Shown: positions 56,786 to 64,000 of the stretch, one piece after another
Layout of the letters: each line of letters starts with the position of its first letter
How positions within the stretch are numbered: the first letter of the stretch is position 1
The notes under the pieces: generated by a model
Database searches by the model: none
Told to the model about the DNA's origin: nothing
What the model saw: the letters and a program-made list of their open reading frames with translations, nothing else
Translations under genes and position numbers: made by a program
Assembly: GCA_000200715.1 (NCBI GenBank)
Contig: DP000238.1
Location: 1,476,009 to 1,540,008, forward strand
Length of the DNA: 64,000 bases
Direction of reading: 5' to 3'
Source: Cenarchaeum symbiosum A
Lineage (GTDB): Archaea > Thermoproteota > Nitrososphaeria > Nitrososphaerales > Nitrosopumilaceae

Positions 56786-58705
56786 TCAGTTAAGCCCGAA
56801 CAGCGACCTGAAAAAGTCGCCTATCGCCTCAAAGAAGCCCTTTTCAGAATCCCCTGCGGGTTCTGCCGCCGGCTCTGAATCCTGCCTGTCTTCCGGGGCA
56901 TCCCTGTCCTGTTGAGGCTCTGCACGGGGCTCGTCCGCGGGCACTGCCGCCGGTTCCTCCGGGGCCTCCCTGTCCTGGATGGGTTCTGGCTCGTCGCGCG
57001 GCACAGGCTCCGTGCGGGGCTCTTCTACATCCGGACCCGTACCGGGGGCAGCCGTACCGGGCACTGCCGCCCCGCCGGCATTCAGGGCAAACCTGTCCCT
57101 GTCATGCGTGGCAAGCGTCAGCCCCTGGTTGTCGCGGAGCATGATGCTTACTGACCCCGCAAACTCGTCCTCGAGGGGTATGGAGACGCTCTCAAGCGAG
57201 CCTCCCACGACCACGGGCGTTGCCGCCCCCGATATTATCGACGATTCATCGCAGGTACGCATCATCCCGGACTCTGTTGCTTCGCCGACGCACTCGAGGC
57301 CAAAGAAGGCGCCCAGCCTGTTATAGTATATGCTGGCGCTCTCGCCGCCCGCCCCTGTCAGGAATATTTCCATGTCAAATATGGTAAGGAGGCCCGCAGG
57401 TGTGAGCAGGGGCTGTACGACCAGTATGTTTCCGGGTGCAATGCGTATGGAGGAGCCGCTTAGCACGCCCTCGCCCTCCGAGCTAAAGTCGAATCTTACG
57501 TCATATCCCAAGCTCGCGCCGCCGACGATGGAGCCGCCGCCCCCTCCTCCTCCGCCGCCACCGCCGCGAGGCTGTGGCGTCAAAATAGGTCCGGGACCAT
57601 TCTGGGGAGCCGGGGGCATGGGGCGCAGTTCCTCCACGTCTTCCGAAAATGCCGGCTTATCCATTGGCTCTATCAGTATCGGTATCCCCTGGATTCTCTC
57701 CATCCAGAAATGCCCGTCTTCCCCCATGATTACAACCCTGCATCCCGGCGAGCACGTCCGGCTGCCCGTATCGGATATTCCAGGCATGTCGAGGCCGCCT
57801 GCCTTGGCAGCCGAGCTGGCGGATGTCATCATGTCGTCGCTGACCACGGGGGCGTCGGTGGGTGTTGGCGTGAAGGTTGCCGGCGGGCGTTCCAACCCCG
57901 GGACACCGTCCACAATCTGTACACTTTCAGAGACCGTTATTTCGTGTATAATTCCAGCCGGACTGTCCAACTTCGTAATACTGTCCACGATTGGTATAGG
58001 TTCAGAGGATGCAACCCTGTGTATCCTCCCCGTCAGGCCATCTGGCCTCTCCCCGGCATCATCTACAACCAGTACAGGCTCATCGAATGCAACCCTGTGT
58101 ATCCTCCCCGTCAGGCCATCTGGCCTCTCCCCGGCATCATCTGCAACCGGTACGGGCTCATCGAATGCAATCTCGTGCCCCGTCCCAGTCAGCCCTGCCG
58201 GCCCCAACCTCCTGGCATCATCTGCAACCGGTACGGGCTCATCGAATGCAATCTCGTGCCCCGTCCCAGTCAGCCCTGCCGGTCTCTCCGTTGCACTGTC
58301 CACTATCGGTACAGACTCATCGAATGCAATCCCGAGCCCCATCCCCGTCAGACCGTTTATCCCCCTCGTGCCGTCATCTACAACCGGTACAGACTCATCG
58401 AATGCAATCTCGTGCCCCATTCCAGTCAACCCTGCCGGCCTCCTCGTGCCGTCATCTACAATCGATATGGGTTCAGAGAACGTGATATCGTGCATCGTTC
58501 CATTCAGTCCTGCCGGCCCCCCCTCCCTGGCGCGGTCTGCAAACGTTGCACCTTCAGAGAATTCAATCTCATGCATCACCGGTGATGTCTGGGCGTGGGC
58601 GGACATCAGGGTAAATGTAACCGCCACGAAGAGCGCCGCAAACAGCGCGGCTCCGTGCACGACACTTGTACGATTCGTGGTTGTTTTACACGGTGTCCCG
58701 TCCAT
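56786..58705 (-). CDS. exported repeat protein sharing the C-terminal module of the giant proteins
   Basis: A 639-residue exported protein. Signal peptide ALFAALFVAVTFTLMSAHAQ. Residues 40-275 are nine or so 26-residue units such as AGLTGTGHEIAFDEPVPVAD. A middle region has two Cys (SRTCSPGCRVV). A run of 11 Gly near residue 388 leads to a beta domain like that of the giant proteins (IYYNRLGAFFGLECVG, TCDESSIISG, SVSIMLRDNQGLTLATHDRD), then a Pro/Glu/Arg-rich spacer and the terminal helix GFFEAIGDFFRSLFGLN. The matching ends suggest a shared surface location or anchoring. It lacks propeller repeats. Confidence 0.82.
   Translation of the reverse strand: MDGTPCKTTTNRTSVVHGAALFAALFVAVTFTLMSAHAQTSPVMHEIEFSEGATFADRAREGGPAGLNGTMHDITFSEPISIVDDGTRRPAGLTGMGHEIAFDESVPVVDDGTRGINGLTGMGLGIAFDESVPIVDSATERPAGLTGTGHEIAFDEPVPVADDARRLGPAGLTGTGHEIAFDEPVPVADDAGERPDGLTGRIHRVAFDEPVLVVDDAGERPDGLTGRIHRVASSEPIPIVDSITKLDSPAGIIHEITVSESVQIVDGVPGLERPPATFTPTPTDAPVVSDDMMTSASSAAKAGGLDMPGISDTGSRTCSPGCRVVIMGEDGHFWMERIQGIPILIEPMDKPAFSEDVEELRPMPPAPQNGPGPILTPQPRGGGGGGGGGGGSIVGGASLGYDVRFDFSSEGEGVLSGSSIRIAPGNILVVQPLLTPAGLLTIFDMEIFLTGAGGESASIYYNRLGAFFGLECVGEATESGMMRTCDESSIISGAATPVVVGGSLESVSIPLEDEFAGSVSIMLRDNQGLTLATHDRDRFALNAGGAAVPGTAAPGTGPDVEEPRTEPVPRDEPEPIQDREAPEEPAAVPADEPRAEPQQDRDAPEDRQDSEPAAEPAGDSEKGFFEAIGDFFRSLFGLN
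58000..58560 (-). repeat. 78-bp tandem repeats in the 639-residue protein gene
   Basis: Units of 78 bp (26 codons): GTATCCTCCCCGTCAGGCC recurs at 58021 and 58099, and the rest of the region repeats the CATCGAATGCAA core with variation. The encoded unit is PxGLTGxxHEIAFDEPVPVxD. Confidence 0.8.
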
Positions 58706-58726
58706 CTGCCTATACCCACAAGGCGT

Positions 58727-58737
58727 CTTTTAAATAC
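58727..58737 (-). promoter_or_regulatory. TATA box of the 639-residue protein gene
   Basis: GTATTTAAAAG on the minus strand, 27 bp before the ATG at 58705. Confidence 0.6.
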
Positions 58738-59016
58738 TATTTTATGCGTGTTTACCCGCACTATCAGCCCTCGTCCGGGGGAACGGCCGGAAGGGACGGG
58801 GGCCGTATGGGCATGGATGCGGTGCGCTGCCGTACAAGTGCGACAAGGCGCTCATGCCCCTGCTGAAGAGGTGGCACCGGGCCATATCCGACATGGGGTG
58901 TGTTCATAATTGCGCCAGAGCCTGTCAACTATTTTGTAAAGGGGATGGATATGATGCCGAGTACAGGGGGCGTTGCCAACATTGGCAGGATTTCCAAGAA
59001 ACAGACCCCGTCCGCA
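58738..59016. other. gap with a possible gene relic
   Basis: No intact gene. One plus frame around 58813-58900 reads GCGALPYKCDKALMPLLKRW and HRAISDMGC, which looks like protein-coding sequence but has no start and soon breaks up. I cannot name the family. Confidence 0.3.
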
Positions 59017-59646
59017 CTAGTATGTATCGCTTGTGAGGTCAAAGACGTATGCTATGTCTACCGTATCGCCGGTCATTATGGTTTCCGGCGGTATTTCAAC
59101 ACTCGCGAATATCGAACCGGCAGTAGCGCAGGTTTGCAGGGTGGTACTAGGGTGGGAGGTATCGCAGACTAAAACTGAGTTGATTGTCTGGCCCGTCAAG
59201 AGGTTGGTGCCGCCCGCAAACGTGGCATTCATTATGGCCACGCCGCTTGTGTTGGTGTCAATATCCGCCATTATGCAGGTATTCAGAGCGGGGGCAAACG
59301 TGCTAAAGGGACTAAACCGGGCGGTTAAGGCACTCTCAATATCCCCGACAATACTACTGTGAAGTCTGTCGGAGATGCACAGGAGTGTGGGCTTGTCGTC
59401 TGCAGCAAGAGGTGCCACAAAAGTTCCCCTAATTATGGCCGACTCGCCCCCATCCACCAGTCTGTTGTGGACTGTATGTGATGATACAAGCTCGCCGCCG
59501 ACATCCCTGTGTACGACCTCCGCCATGGCATAGCCCGCCGGGCCGCCGCCCTCATTCGGGACGAACGACGCGCCTGCGGGGGTCAGCGCCAGCAGCGCAA
59601 ATACCGCGGCAAAGCCCGTCAGTGCAATTCCAAGCCGTGTATTCAT
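59017..59646 (-). CDS. exported protein of the tandem family, copy 2
   Basis: A 209-residue exported protein. Signal peptide RLGIALTGFAAVFALLALTP ending AGAS. The mature N-terminal half is the family's constant part (AEVVHRDVGGELVSSHTVHN, VHNRLVDGGESAIIRGTF, PTLLCISD); the rest is predicted beta strands with spaced Cys (TCIMADIDTN, VLVCDTSHPS, QTCATAG) ending IAYVFDLTSDTY. No known domain. The 5' part of the gene is identical over 170 bp to the copy at 60663-61304. Leaderless start from the TATA box at 59668-59676. Confidence 0.78.
   Translation of the reverse strand: MNTRLGIALTGFAAVFALLALTPAGASFVPNEGGGPAGYAMAEVVHRDVGGELVSSHTVHNRLVDGGESAIIRGTFVAPLAADDKPTLLCISDRLHSSIVGDIESALTARFSPFSTFAPALNTCIMADIDTNTSGVAIMNATFAGGTNLLTGQTINSVLVCDTSHPSTTLQTCATAGSIFASVEIPPETIMTGDTVDIAYVFDLTSDTY
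59462..59631. repeat. 170-bp block identical to 61120-61289
   Basis: By eye, every base matches between the two paralogous genes from the conserved VHNRL codons back through the signal peptide, while the 3' halves have diverged strongly. Confidence 0.85.
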
Positions 59647-59667
59647 GGTCTACCCCGGTATAATCCG

Positions 59668-59676
59668 CTTATAAAG
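59668..59676 (-). promoter_or_regulatory. TATA box of exported copy 2
   Basis: CTTTATAAG on the minus strand, 26 bp before the ATG at 59646. The same TTTATAA core recurs at the same spacing before the next two copies. Confidence 0.65.
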
Positions 59677-59745
59677 ATTATCCCATGCCTCAACATCCGG
59701 CTGCACGTTATATCCGGGCAAAAAGCACGTCCAAAGCCCGACATA

Positions 59746-60408
59746 CTAGCTGTTGGGAGATGTGAGGTTAAAGCTGTACGTGACCACTACCCAGTCGGTT
59801 GCGGGTATCGTAATGTCGTCTACGTTGACGGCAACAAACACATTGCCGGCAGCACCGCAGTTTGTAAGGGTAGTGCTGACGTTTTGATTGCATATAACCA
59901 GATGTGTAATCGTCTCGTCGGGCCCTATATGCGGGGCGGTGGTGGCGTTCGCACCAAGAAAGGTGGCAGTCATGGTGGCAATGCTTGTATCAGTTGTAGT
60001 ATCAATGTCCGCTTCTATGCAGGTATCAAACGTGGGGGCAAAATCCGTAGACGGATCAAAGTCGGCGGCCACAAGTTCCTCTTCTGTGGGAGCATCTGTA
60101 CCCACCGTGATGGATGAGATCGGCCTGTCGCTGATGCATATGAGCCGGGGAACCTCGCTTGCACTGATGTTGCCAAAGACACTTCTGATTAGGATATCCT
60201 CGCCCGTATTCAGCACCCTGTTATGGATTATCTGTGATGAGACTATCTCCCCGTCCCCGCCCATGTGGACAAGCTCGGCCATTCCGTAGAACATGTGGCT
60301 GTCGGCCTTATCCGCAGGCAGGAATGAGGCACTAGCAGGGGTCAGCGCCAGCAGTGCAAATATAGCGGCAAAGCCCGTCAGTGCGATTCCAGATACCCTC
60401 ATGTTCAT
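59746..60408 (-). CDS. exported protein of the tandem family, copy 3
   Basis: A 220-residue paralogue. Signal peptide SGIALTGFAAIFALLALTPA ending SASF, then ADKADSHMFYGMAELVHMGG and IHNRVLNTGEDILIRSVFG, followed by a variable acidic region (DAPTEEELVAADFDPSTDFA), Cys-containing strands (TCIEADIDTTTDTS; THLVICNQNVS; LTNCGAAGNV) and the ending WVVVTYSFNLTSPNS. A frame to 60513 exists, but a TATA box fixes the start at 60408. It is closer to copy 5 than to copies 2 and 4. Function unknown. Confidence 0.78.
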   Translation of the reverse strand: MNMRVSGIALTGFAAIFALLALTPASASFLPADKADSHMFYGMAELVHMGGDGEIVSSQIIHNRVLNTGEDILIRSVFGNISASEVPRLICISDRPISSITVGTDAPTEEELVAADFDPSTDFAPTFDTCIEADIDTTTDTSIATMTATFLGANATTAPHIGPDETITHLVICNQNVSTTLTNCGAAGNVFVAVNVDDITIPATDWVVVTYSFNLTSPNS

Positions 60409-60429
60409 ACCCTGCCCGGGGCTATGGCA

Positions 60430-60437
60430 TTTATAAA
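60430..60437 (-). promoter_or_regulatory. TATA box of exported copy 3
   Basis: TTTATAAA, 26 bp before the ATG at 60408. Confidence 0.65.
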
Positions 60438-60662
60438 CATTTTTCATGGTTCGATCGTAATACGTGCTGAGTGGTTTCCTCTCTTCTGACTGCACATGAT
60501 GTGCCGACTCCATATGCTATGGGTACTCATTAGACAGGTGTAGTCTGTACTCTTGAATACGTGTGGGCCGGCTGGTGCTGCTTGAACACCTTGCCCGCCA
60601 TACTTGACAATAGTGAAGGAGATGCGGCGGGAACTGTATTAAGCGGGAAACAAGCACCGGGC

Positions 60663-61304
60663 CTAGTCTCTAGGGGACGTAAGGTCAAAGATATACTCTA
60701 TGCTTAACGTGTCGTTGGCTCCAACCGTGGTGAGCGGTATGCTGATGATGGAGAATAAGTCGCCGGAGGCAAGGCAGTGAGTCCTAGAAGTGGCGCTATT
60801 CACGGTATTACATATAACTATGGTTCCTATTTCCGCGCCTGCATCAAGGTTGGTGGTACCTTCAAACGTAGCATACAAGGCGGCCAGACTTGAGTCGGTA
60901 GTGATGTCAATATTGGCATCTACACAGGTAGGCTGACCAGCATTGGCAAATAAGGAGTTTGCAGTCGAAAGGAGAGTAGCCGTAAACGTATCTGCCGTTC
61001 TGGTATTGAGTACATCGCTTGCTGCTAACGCATGGACGCACATAACCGTGGGCTTTTCATTATCAGCAATAGTGCCAAAGGTTCCCTGAATCATCAGTGC
61101 TTCGCCGGTATCCACCAGCCTGTTGTGGACTGTATGTGATGATACAAGCTCGCCGCCGACATCCCTGTGTACGACCTCCGCCATGGCATAGCCCGCCGGG
61201 CCGCCGCCCTCATTCGGGACGAACGACGCGCCTGCGGGGGTCAGCGCCAGCAGCGCAAATACCGCGGCAAAGCCCGTCAGTGCAATTCCCGGTACTCTGT
61301 TCAT
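60663..61304 (-). CDS. exported protein of the tandem family, copy 4
   Basis: A 213-residue paralogue. Signal peptide PGIALTGFAAVFALLALTPA ending GASF; the next 60 residues are identical to copy 2 (VPNEGGGPAGYAMAEVVHRD), then it differs: VMCVHALAASDVLNTRTADT, TCVDANIDITTDSS, GTIVICNTVNS, RTHCLASGDL and the ending IEYIFDLTSPRD. The longer frame to 61382 is not used because of the TATA box at 61326-61333. The swap from identical to divergent sequence is abrupt. Confidence 0.78.
   Translation of the reverse strand: MNRVPGIALTGFAAVFALLALTPAGASFVPNEGGGPAGYAMAEVVHRDVGGELVSSHTVHNRLVDTGEALMIQGTFGTIADNEKPTVMCVHALAASDVLNTRTADTFTATLLSTANSLFANAGQPTCVDANIDITTDSSLAALYATFEGTTNLDAGAEIGTIVICNTVNSATSRTHCLASGDLFSIISIPLTTVGANDTLSIEYIFDLTSPRD
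61120..61289. repeat. 170-bp block identical to 59462-59631
   Basis: Partner of the identical block in exported copy 2. Confidence 0.85.
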
Positions 61305-61325
61305 GCCCCGTTCAGGCATAATTCG

Positions 61326-61333
61326 TTTATAAA
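61326..61333 (-). promoter_or_regulatory. TATA box of exported copy 4
   Basis: TTTATAAA, 26 bp before the ATG at 61304. Confidence 0.65.
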
Positions 61334-61387
61334 GATTATCGCCTGTCCGGTTAATCATCGTGTAAAGGCATGTTCCAGACACCAGTG

Positions 61388-62047
61388 CTAGGTGTCAGGG
61401 CTAGTAAGGTCATAGGTGTACGTTACGAGCACCGAATCATCGGAGGCAACCGTGGTGATGCCTACGTTGATGGCGGCAAACGCGTCGCCGGCGGCACTGC
61501 ATCTTGTAAACGCCGAACTGTCTGTATCTTGGTTGCAGATGACCAGGTGCGTGATTTCCTGACCCGCCAGGATATTGGGAGTCGAGCTGGCCGAGCCGTT
61601 GAATGTGGCCGTCATGACAGCCATGCTCTCATCAGTGGAGGTGTCAATGTCTGCCATCTTGCAGGTGGATATTGTACTGTTGGCAAAACCACTCCCCGGG
61701 TCAAAGTCGGCAGATAAAAGCGTCTCTTCATCAGGGGTGTCTGTATTATTAGTAATGAGTATTCCCGGGTCATCTGTGATACAAATGAGCCTTGGCGCCT
61801 CGCCCGTATCGAGGGTGCCAAATATACCCTTGATTAGAATCCCCTCGCCGGTATCCAGCAGCCTGTTATGGACTGTCTGCGATGAGACTATCCCGCCGTC
61901 CCCGTCGATATGTACAAGCTCGGCCATTCCGTAGAATAATGGACTAGCCGCCTGGCCTGCCGGCAGGAACGAGGCGCCCGCAGGGGTCAGTGCCAGCGTG
62001 AATAGCACGGCCGCCAGGCCGCCTGTCATGTAGATGCCCTTGTTCAT
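61388..62047 (-). CDS. exported protein of the tandem family, copy 5
   Basis: A 219-residue paralogue. Signal peptide MTGGLAAVLFTLALTPAGAS; family core YGMAELVHIDGDGGIVSSQT and VHNRLLDTGEGILIKGIFGT; then ICITDDPG, DTPDEETLLSADFDPGSGFA, TCKMADIDTSTDES, THLVICNQDTDSS, TRCSAAGDAF and the ending VTYTYDLTSPDT. Start ATG 62047 rather than the TTG at 62062, from the TATA box at 62071-62076. First gene of the array in the direction of transcription; each copy appears to have its own promoter. Confidence 0.78.
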   Translation of the reverse strand: MNKGIYMTGGLAAVLFTLALTPAGASFLPAGQAASPLFYGMAELVHIDGDGGIVSSQTVHNRLLDTGEGILIKGIFGTLDTGEAPRLICITDDPGILITNNTDTPDEETLLSADFDPGSGFANSTISTCKMADIDTSTDESMAVMTATFNGSASSTPNILAGQEITHLVICNQDTDSSAFTRCSAAGDAFAAINVGITTVASDDSVLVTYTYDLTSPDT

Positions 62048-62070
62048 TGTACAGCTGGGCAAAAACTGTC

Positions 62071-62076
62071 TTTTAA
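62071..62076 (-). promoter_or_regulatory. TATA box of exported copy 5
   Basis: TTAAAA on the minus strand, 26 bp before the ATG at 62047. Confidence 0.55.
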
Positions 62077-62319
62077 CTCTATTCTACACCCTCGAACAGT
62101 CCTGGCGGGCGCCGGTTCAAGGGTTGAGAGAAGACCCGAATCCACGGGTTTAGACCCGTCTAGTGGGAACCCTCAGTGTACGGAGCCGGCCCGTCTGTAC
62201 CTTGTGGCTTGGTAGATTCCGGCCATATCACAAGCGAGCTTTGGTTGATGCCTGTCTGGTATCCATATCACAATCACGCACCGAGTTTTTGCCTATATCA
62301 CCGGTAGGCACCAGAGCCA
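62077..62319. other. non-coding gap between the exported array and the second IS
   Basis: About 240 bp without a gene. It contains the inverted repeat ACGGGTTTAGACCCGT near 62143 and a GGTTCAAGGGTTGAG stretch near 62113 that superficially recalls a tRNA T-arm, but no cloverleaf could be drawn. Confidence 0.35.
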
Positions 62320-62330
62320 ATCCACATGTC

Positions 62331-62558
62331 TCAATCTCCCCCAGACTTTAGATTCTTCCGCCCCACCTTGTTAGCTTTAATCCTCTCATCAAGCTCGCTC
62401 TTTTTCCTGTCCAAATACTCCTTTTCCAGCTCCAGGAACCTCGCTCTGGCCCTGTCCGAGCCCGCCGGCCCGCAGTATTCTTGGACGTGCTTGCCGCCCT
62501 CTGTATACTCAAAGTAATGGTATTCCTTCCCCTTGACGGTCTTTGTTCTTAGGGACAT
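62331..62558 (-). CDS. small IS-linked protein coupled to the transposase
   Basis: A 75-residue protein starting MSLRTKTVKGKEYHYFEYTE, then GKHVQEYCGPAGSDRARARF and a long charged helix (KEYLDRKKSELDERIKANKV). Its ATG overlaps the transposase stop by one base (TAATG), so the two are translated together and it probably belongs to the insertion sequence. It is related to the orphan at 56506-56727. A frame opening at 62717 is a shadow of the transposase gene. Function unknown; binding to DNA or to the transposase is possible. Confidence 0.7.
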   Translation of the reverse strand: MSLRTKTVKGKEYHYFEYTEGGKHVQEYCGPAGSDRARARFLELEKEYLDRKKSELDERIKANKVGRKNLKSGGD

Positions 62559-63895
62559 TATACTGGCATCCTCTTGCGCACGGCCACCGGCATGGCCTCT
62601 ATATCCGGGGCGTCCTTGAACAGTATCCAGCCCCTCATTATCGTAGTGAACAGCCACCTGAATCCCATGCCCCTCAATATGTGGTTTATCTCGTTCCAGG
62701 CGCCGTTCTCCACCCACTCCTTTGGCGTTACAACAATGTCCCCCCTGTTTACCACCTCGACATGGTCGGAATACCTGCCGAGCTTTGATGCTATCCCCGT
62801 GGCCGCGCTCGCACGTATCAGGGCGCCATACTTTGCACCCCTTACTTCAGGGACGGCAACGCCGCTCTCCTCCGCCGGAGTTCTCCCGTCGAGGCCCATG
62901 TGCGGCCTAACAAAGTTGTGGTGTATTCTCAACAAGTCCATGAATATCTGGGCCGAGTCCGCCGAGTGCAGGCCCCTGCATGACTTTAACTTCTCCCTAA
63001 TCTCGTTGTGGTATCTCTCTATGGCCATGTTGGTAAAGCCGTCCCTTATCGCCTTGGTCTTGATGTGTGCCGTTCTGGGAAGACACTTGGCCGCGGCAGT
63101 CGCGTATGACCTCAGCGAGTCGGTAATCATATAGTCGGGCTCCTCTGACATCTTTCTGGCCTCCCGTATCACGGATTCGGCATCAGGCAGTGTCCTGCTC
63201 CCCTCGGCTATCCTTGTGCATAACAAGTATCTCGTCCGTGGGTCTATGGCCGACCACAGCCAGTTGCCATGCCCCTTGTTCTCCAATACGGGCGACCTCT
63301 TTACGTTGACATACGCCTCGTCGACCGACCAAACGGGGCCTGTCAGGGGAAGTATGGCGTCCACATGCGCCTTGATTATCTGGGTGTATTTTCTGGTCCA
63401 GAACATTATCGTATTTGGGGACAGGTCTCTGCCATGTGCCGTGTTTACCTCCTCGGCGGTCTTTCTATATGACATGCCAGACATGACCTTGTTGAGGGCG
63501 GCCGATATTATGTCCTGGGAATACCGCGTCTTTCTGGCGCCAGGGCCGCGGGATACATACCTTGTCCTGCACTGTTTGCATTGGAACATCTGCCTGCCGC
63601 CGTTACGGCCTGCCTTTACACGCACGGTGGACGAGCACTTGGGGCACTCTGGCACAATTCCAGGGTCGGACAGCGGTATGGAGGGTTTTCTTGCAGTGCG
63701 CACCGGCGCCGTCTCCCCGCTGAACTGCATGCTGCATCTACAGCAGACATACCTTGGGACCGTCCCTTCCGCTCTCCTTACTGTGCCCTTGTTTCTTACA
63801 GTTTTGTTTCCACATGGGCAGACTACACCCGGTATCTCGTGGCCGCCTTCAATTAGCAGGCTGTCCATGCATTGTGTGATGTGCTCACATTCCAT
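62558..63895 (-). CDS. DDE transposase with two zinc ribbons
   Basis: A 445-residue transposase. Two N-terminal Cys-rich ribbons: VVCPCGNKTV with VCCRCSMQF, and PECPKCSSTV with FQCKQCRTRYVS. A helix-turn-helix follows (MSGMSYRKTAEEVNTAHGRD). Catalytic Asp in VWSVDEAYVNVK near residue 190, Asp in PDYMITDSLRSYATAA near 256 and Glu in NMAIERYHNEIREKLKS near 292 form the DDE triad of the IS6/IS240-like group. The frame stays open for 29 codons before the ATG at 63895 and reads like protein (RPYVWTCGCRVFFDG), but no start codon is found there, so either the native start is lost or it lies at a rare codon. Confidence 0.82.
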   Translation of the reverse strand: MECEHITQCMDSLLIEGGHEIPGVVCPCGNKTVRNKGTVRRAEGTVPRYVCCRCSMQFSGETAPVRTARKPSIPLSDPGIVPECPKCSSTVRVKAGRNGGRQMFQCKQCRTRYVSRGPGARKTRYSQDIISAALNKVMSGMSYRKTAEEVNTAHGRDLSPNTIMFWTRKYTQIIKAHVDAILPLTGPVWSVDEAYVNVKRSPVLENKGHGNWLWSAIDPRTRYLLCTRIAEGSRTLPDAESVIREARKMSEEPDYMITDSLRSYATAAAKCLPRTAHIKTKAIRDGFTNMAIERYHNEIREKLKSCRGLHSADSAQIFMDLLRIHHNFVRPHMGLDGRTPAEESGVAVPEVRGAKYGALIRASAATGIASKLGRYSDHVEVVNRGDIVVTPKEWVENGAWNEINHILRGMGFRWLFTTIMRGWILFKDAPDIEAMPVAVRKRMPV

Positions 63896-64000
63896 TCCCT
63901 CTCCCCTGCGTATGCCGTCGAAAAAGACCCTGCACCCGCACGTCCAGACATACGGCCTGCCCTGGCCACCACCGTATATTCCGAGTCATCATCGGTAACT

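Larger units (their letters stand above)
62320..63990. mobile_element. insertion sequence with transposase and coupled small gene
   Basis: Edges are approximate. It carries the 62558-63895 transposase and the 62331-62558 small gene. The right end may lie outside the window, and terminal repeats were not identified by eye. Confidence 0.45.

Noticed and set aside
57330-58733. 467-codon plus frame opposite the 639-residue protein gene
   Set aside because: Antisense shadow of the repeat region; the minus frame has a signal peptide, TATA box and paralogues.
58738-59016. Short plus-strand peptide GCGALPYKCDKALMPLLKRW as a gene
   Set aside because: No start codon and the frame breaks quickly; kept only as a possible relic.
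62113-62160. Possible tRNA from a GGTTCAAGGG-like stretch and a CGGGTTTAGACCCG hairpin
   Set aside because: No acceptor stem, D-arm or anticodon arm could be paired around it.

Overview
The window looks like a high-GC chromosome of a marine or sponge-associated ammonia-oxidising archaeon (Nitrososphaeria/Thaumarchaeota), most like Cenarchaeum symbiosum; the genus is inference from gene content, not a database match. Archaeal signs are direct: an eL18-uL13-uS9 ribosomal operon, the archaeal CoA route (pantoate kinase plus phosphopantothenate synthetase), an archaeal SepF, Lrp- and PhoU-like regulators, plastocyanin-like copper proteins, and TATA boxes about 26 bp upstream of many start codons, which implies leaderless mRNAs. 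I used that spacing to choose several starts.

Layout. 1-2.5 kb: Nudix hydrolase (cut by the window edge), cis-prenyltransferase and a DUF373 membrane protein. 2.7-8.4 kb: an accessory cluster of secreted or membrane proteins with two trypsin-fold proteases, two small Cys-rich membrane proteins and two cupredoxins, ending at a transposase relic. 8.4-15.2 kb: core genes, with two different isopropylmalate isomerase pairs in a row and a ribosomal operon carrying a sugar nucleotidyltransferase. 15.4-31.4 kb: two giant exported proteins of about 2600 residues with propeller-like repeats. 31.5-46.4 kb: core genes, namely SepF, a PP-loop thiouridylase-like protein, an M24 peptidase, the complete phosphopantetheine operon, regulators, an ABC exporter operon, UbiB-like kinase and Hsp20.

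46.4-64 kb is a second accessory region. It holds an IS, a two-gene phospholipase-D/helicase plus adenine methylase system of lower GC that looks like restriction or phage defence, a third relative of the giant proteins, a tandem family of five exported paralogues (one broken), and a second IS with a coupled small gene.

The most novel-looking material is the cell-surface repertoire. Three large proteins share a C-terminal module (polyglycine hinge, beta domain, Pro/Glu-rich spacer, terminal amphipathic helix ending FFRS(I/L)FG). The small-protein array has near-identical 5' ends and divergent 3' ends. There is also a duplicated protease/cupredoxin cluster. No rRNA, tRNA or CRISPR array was recognised.
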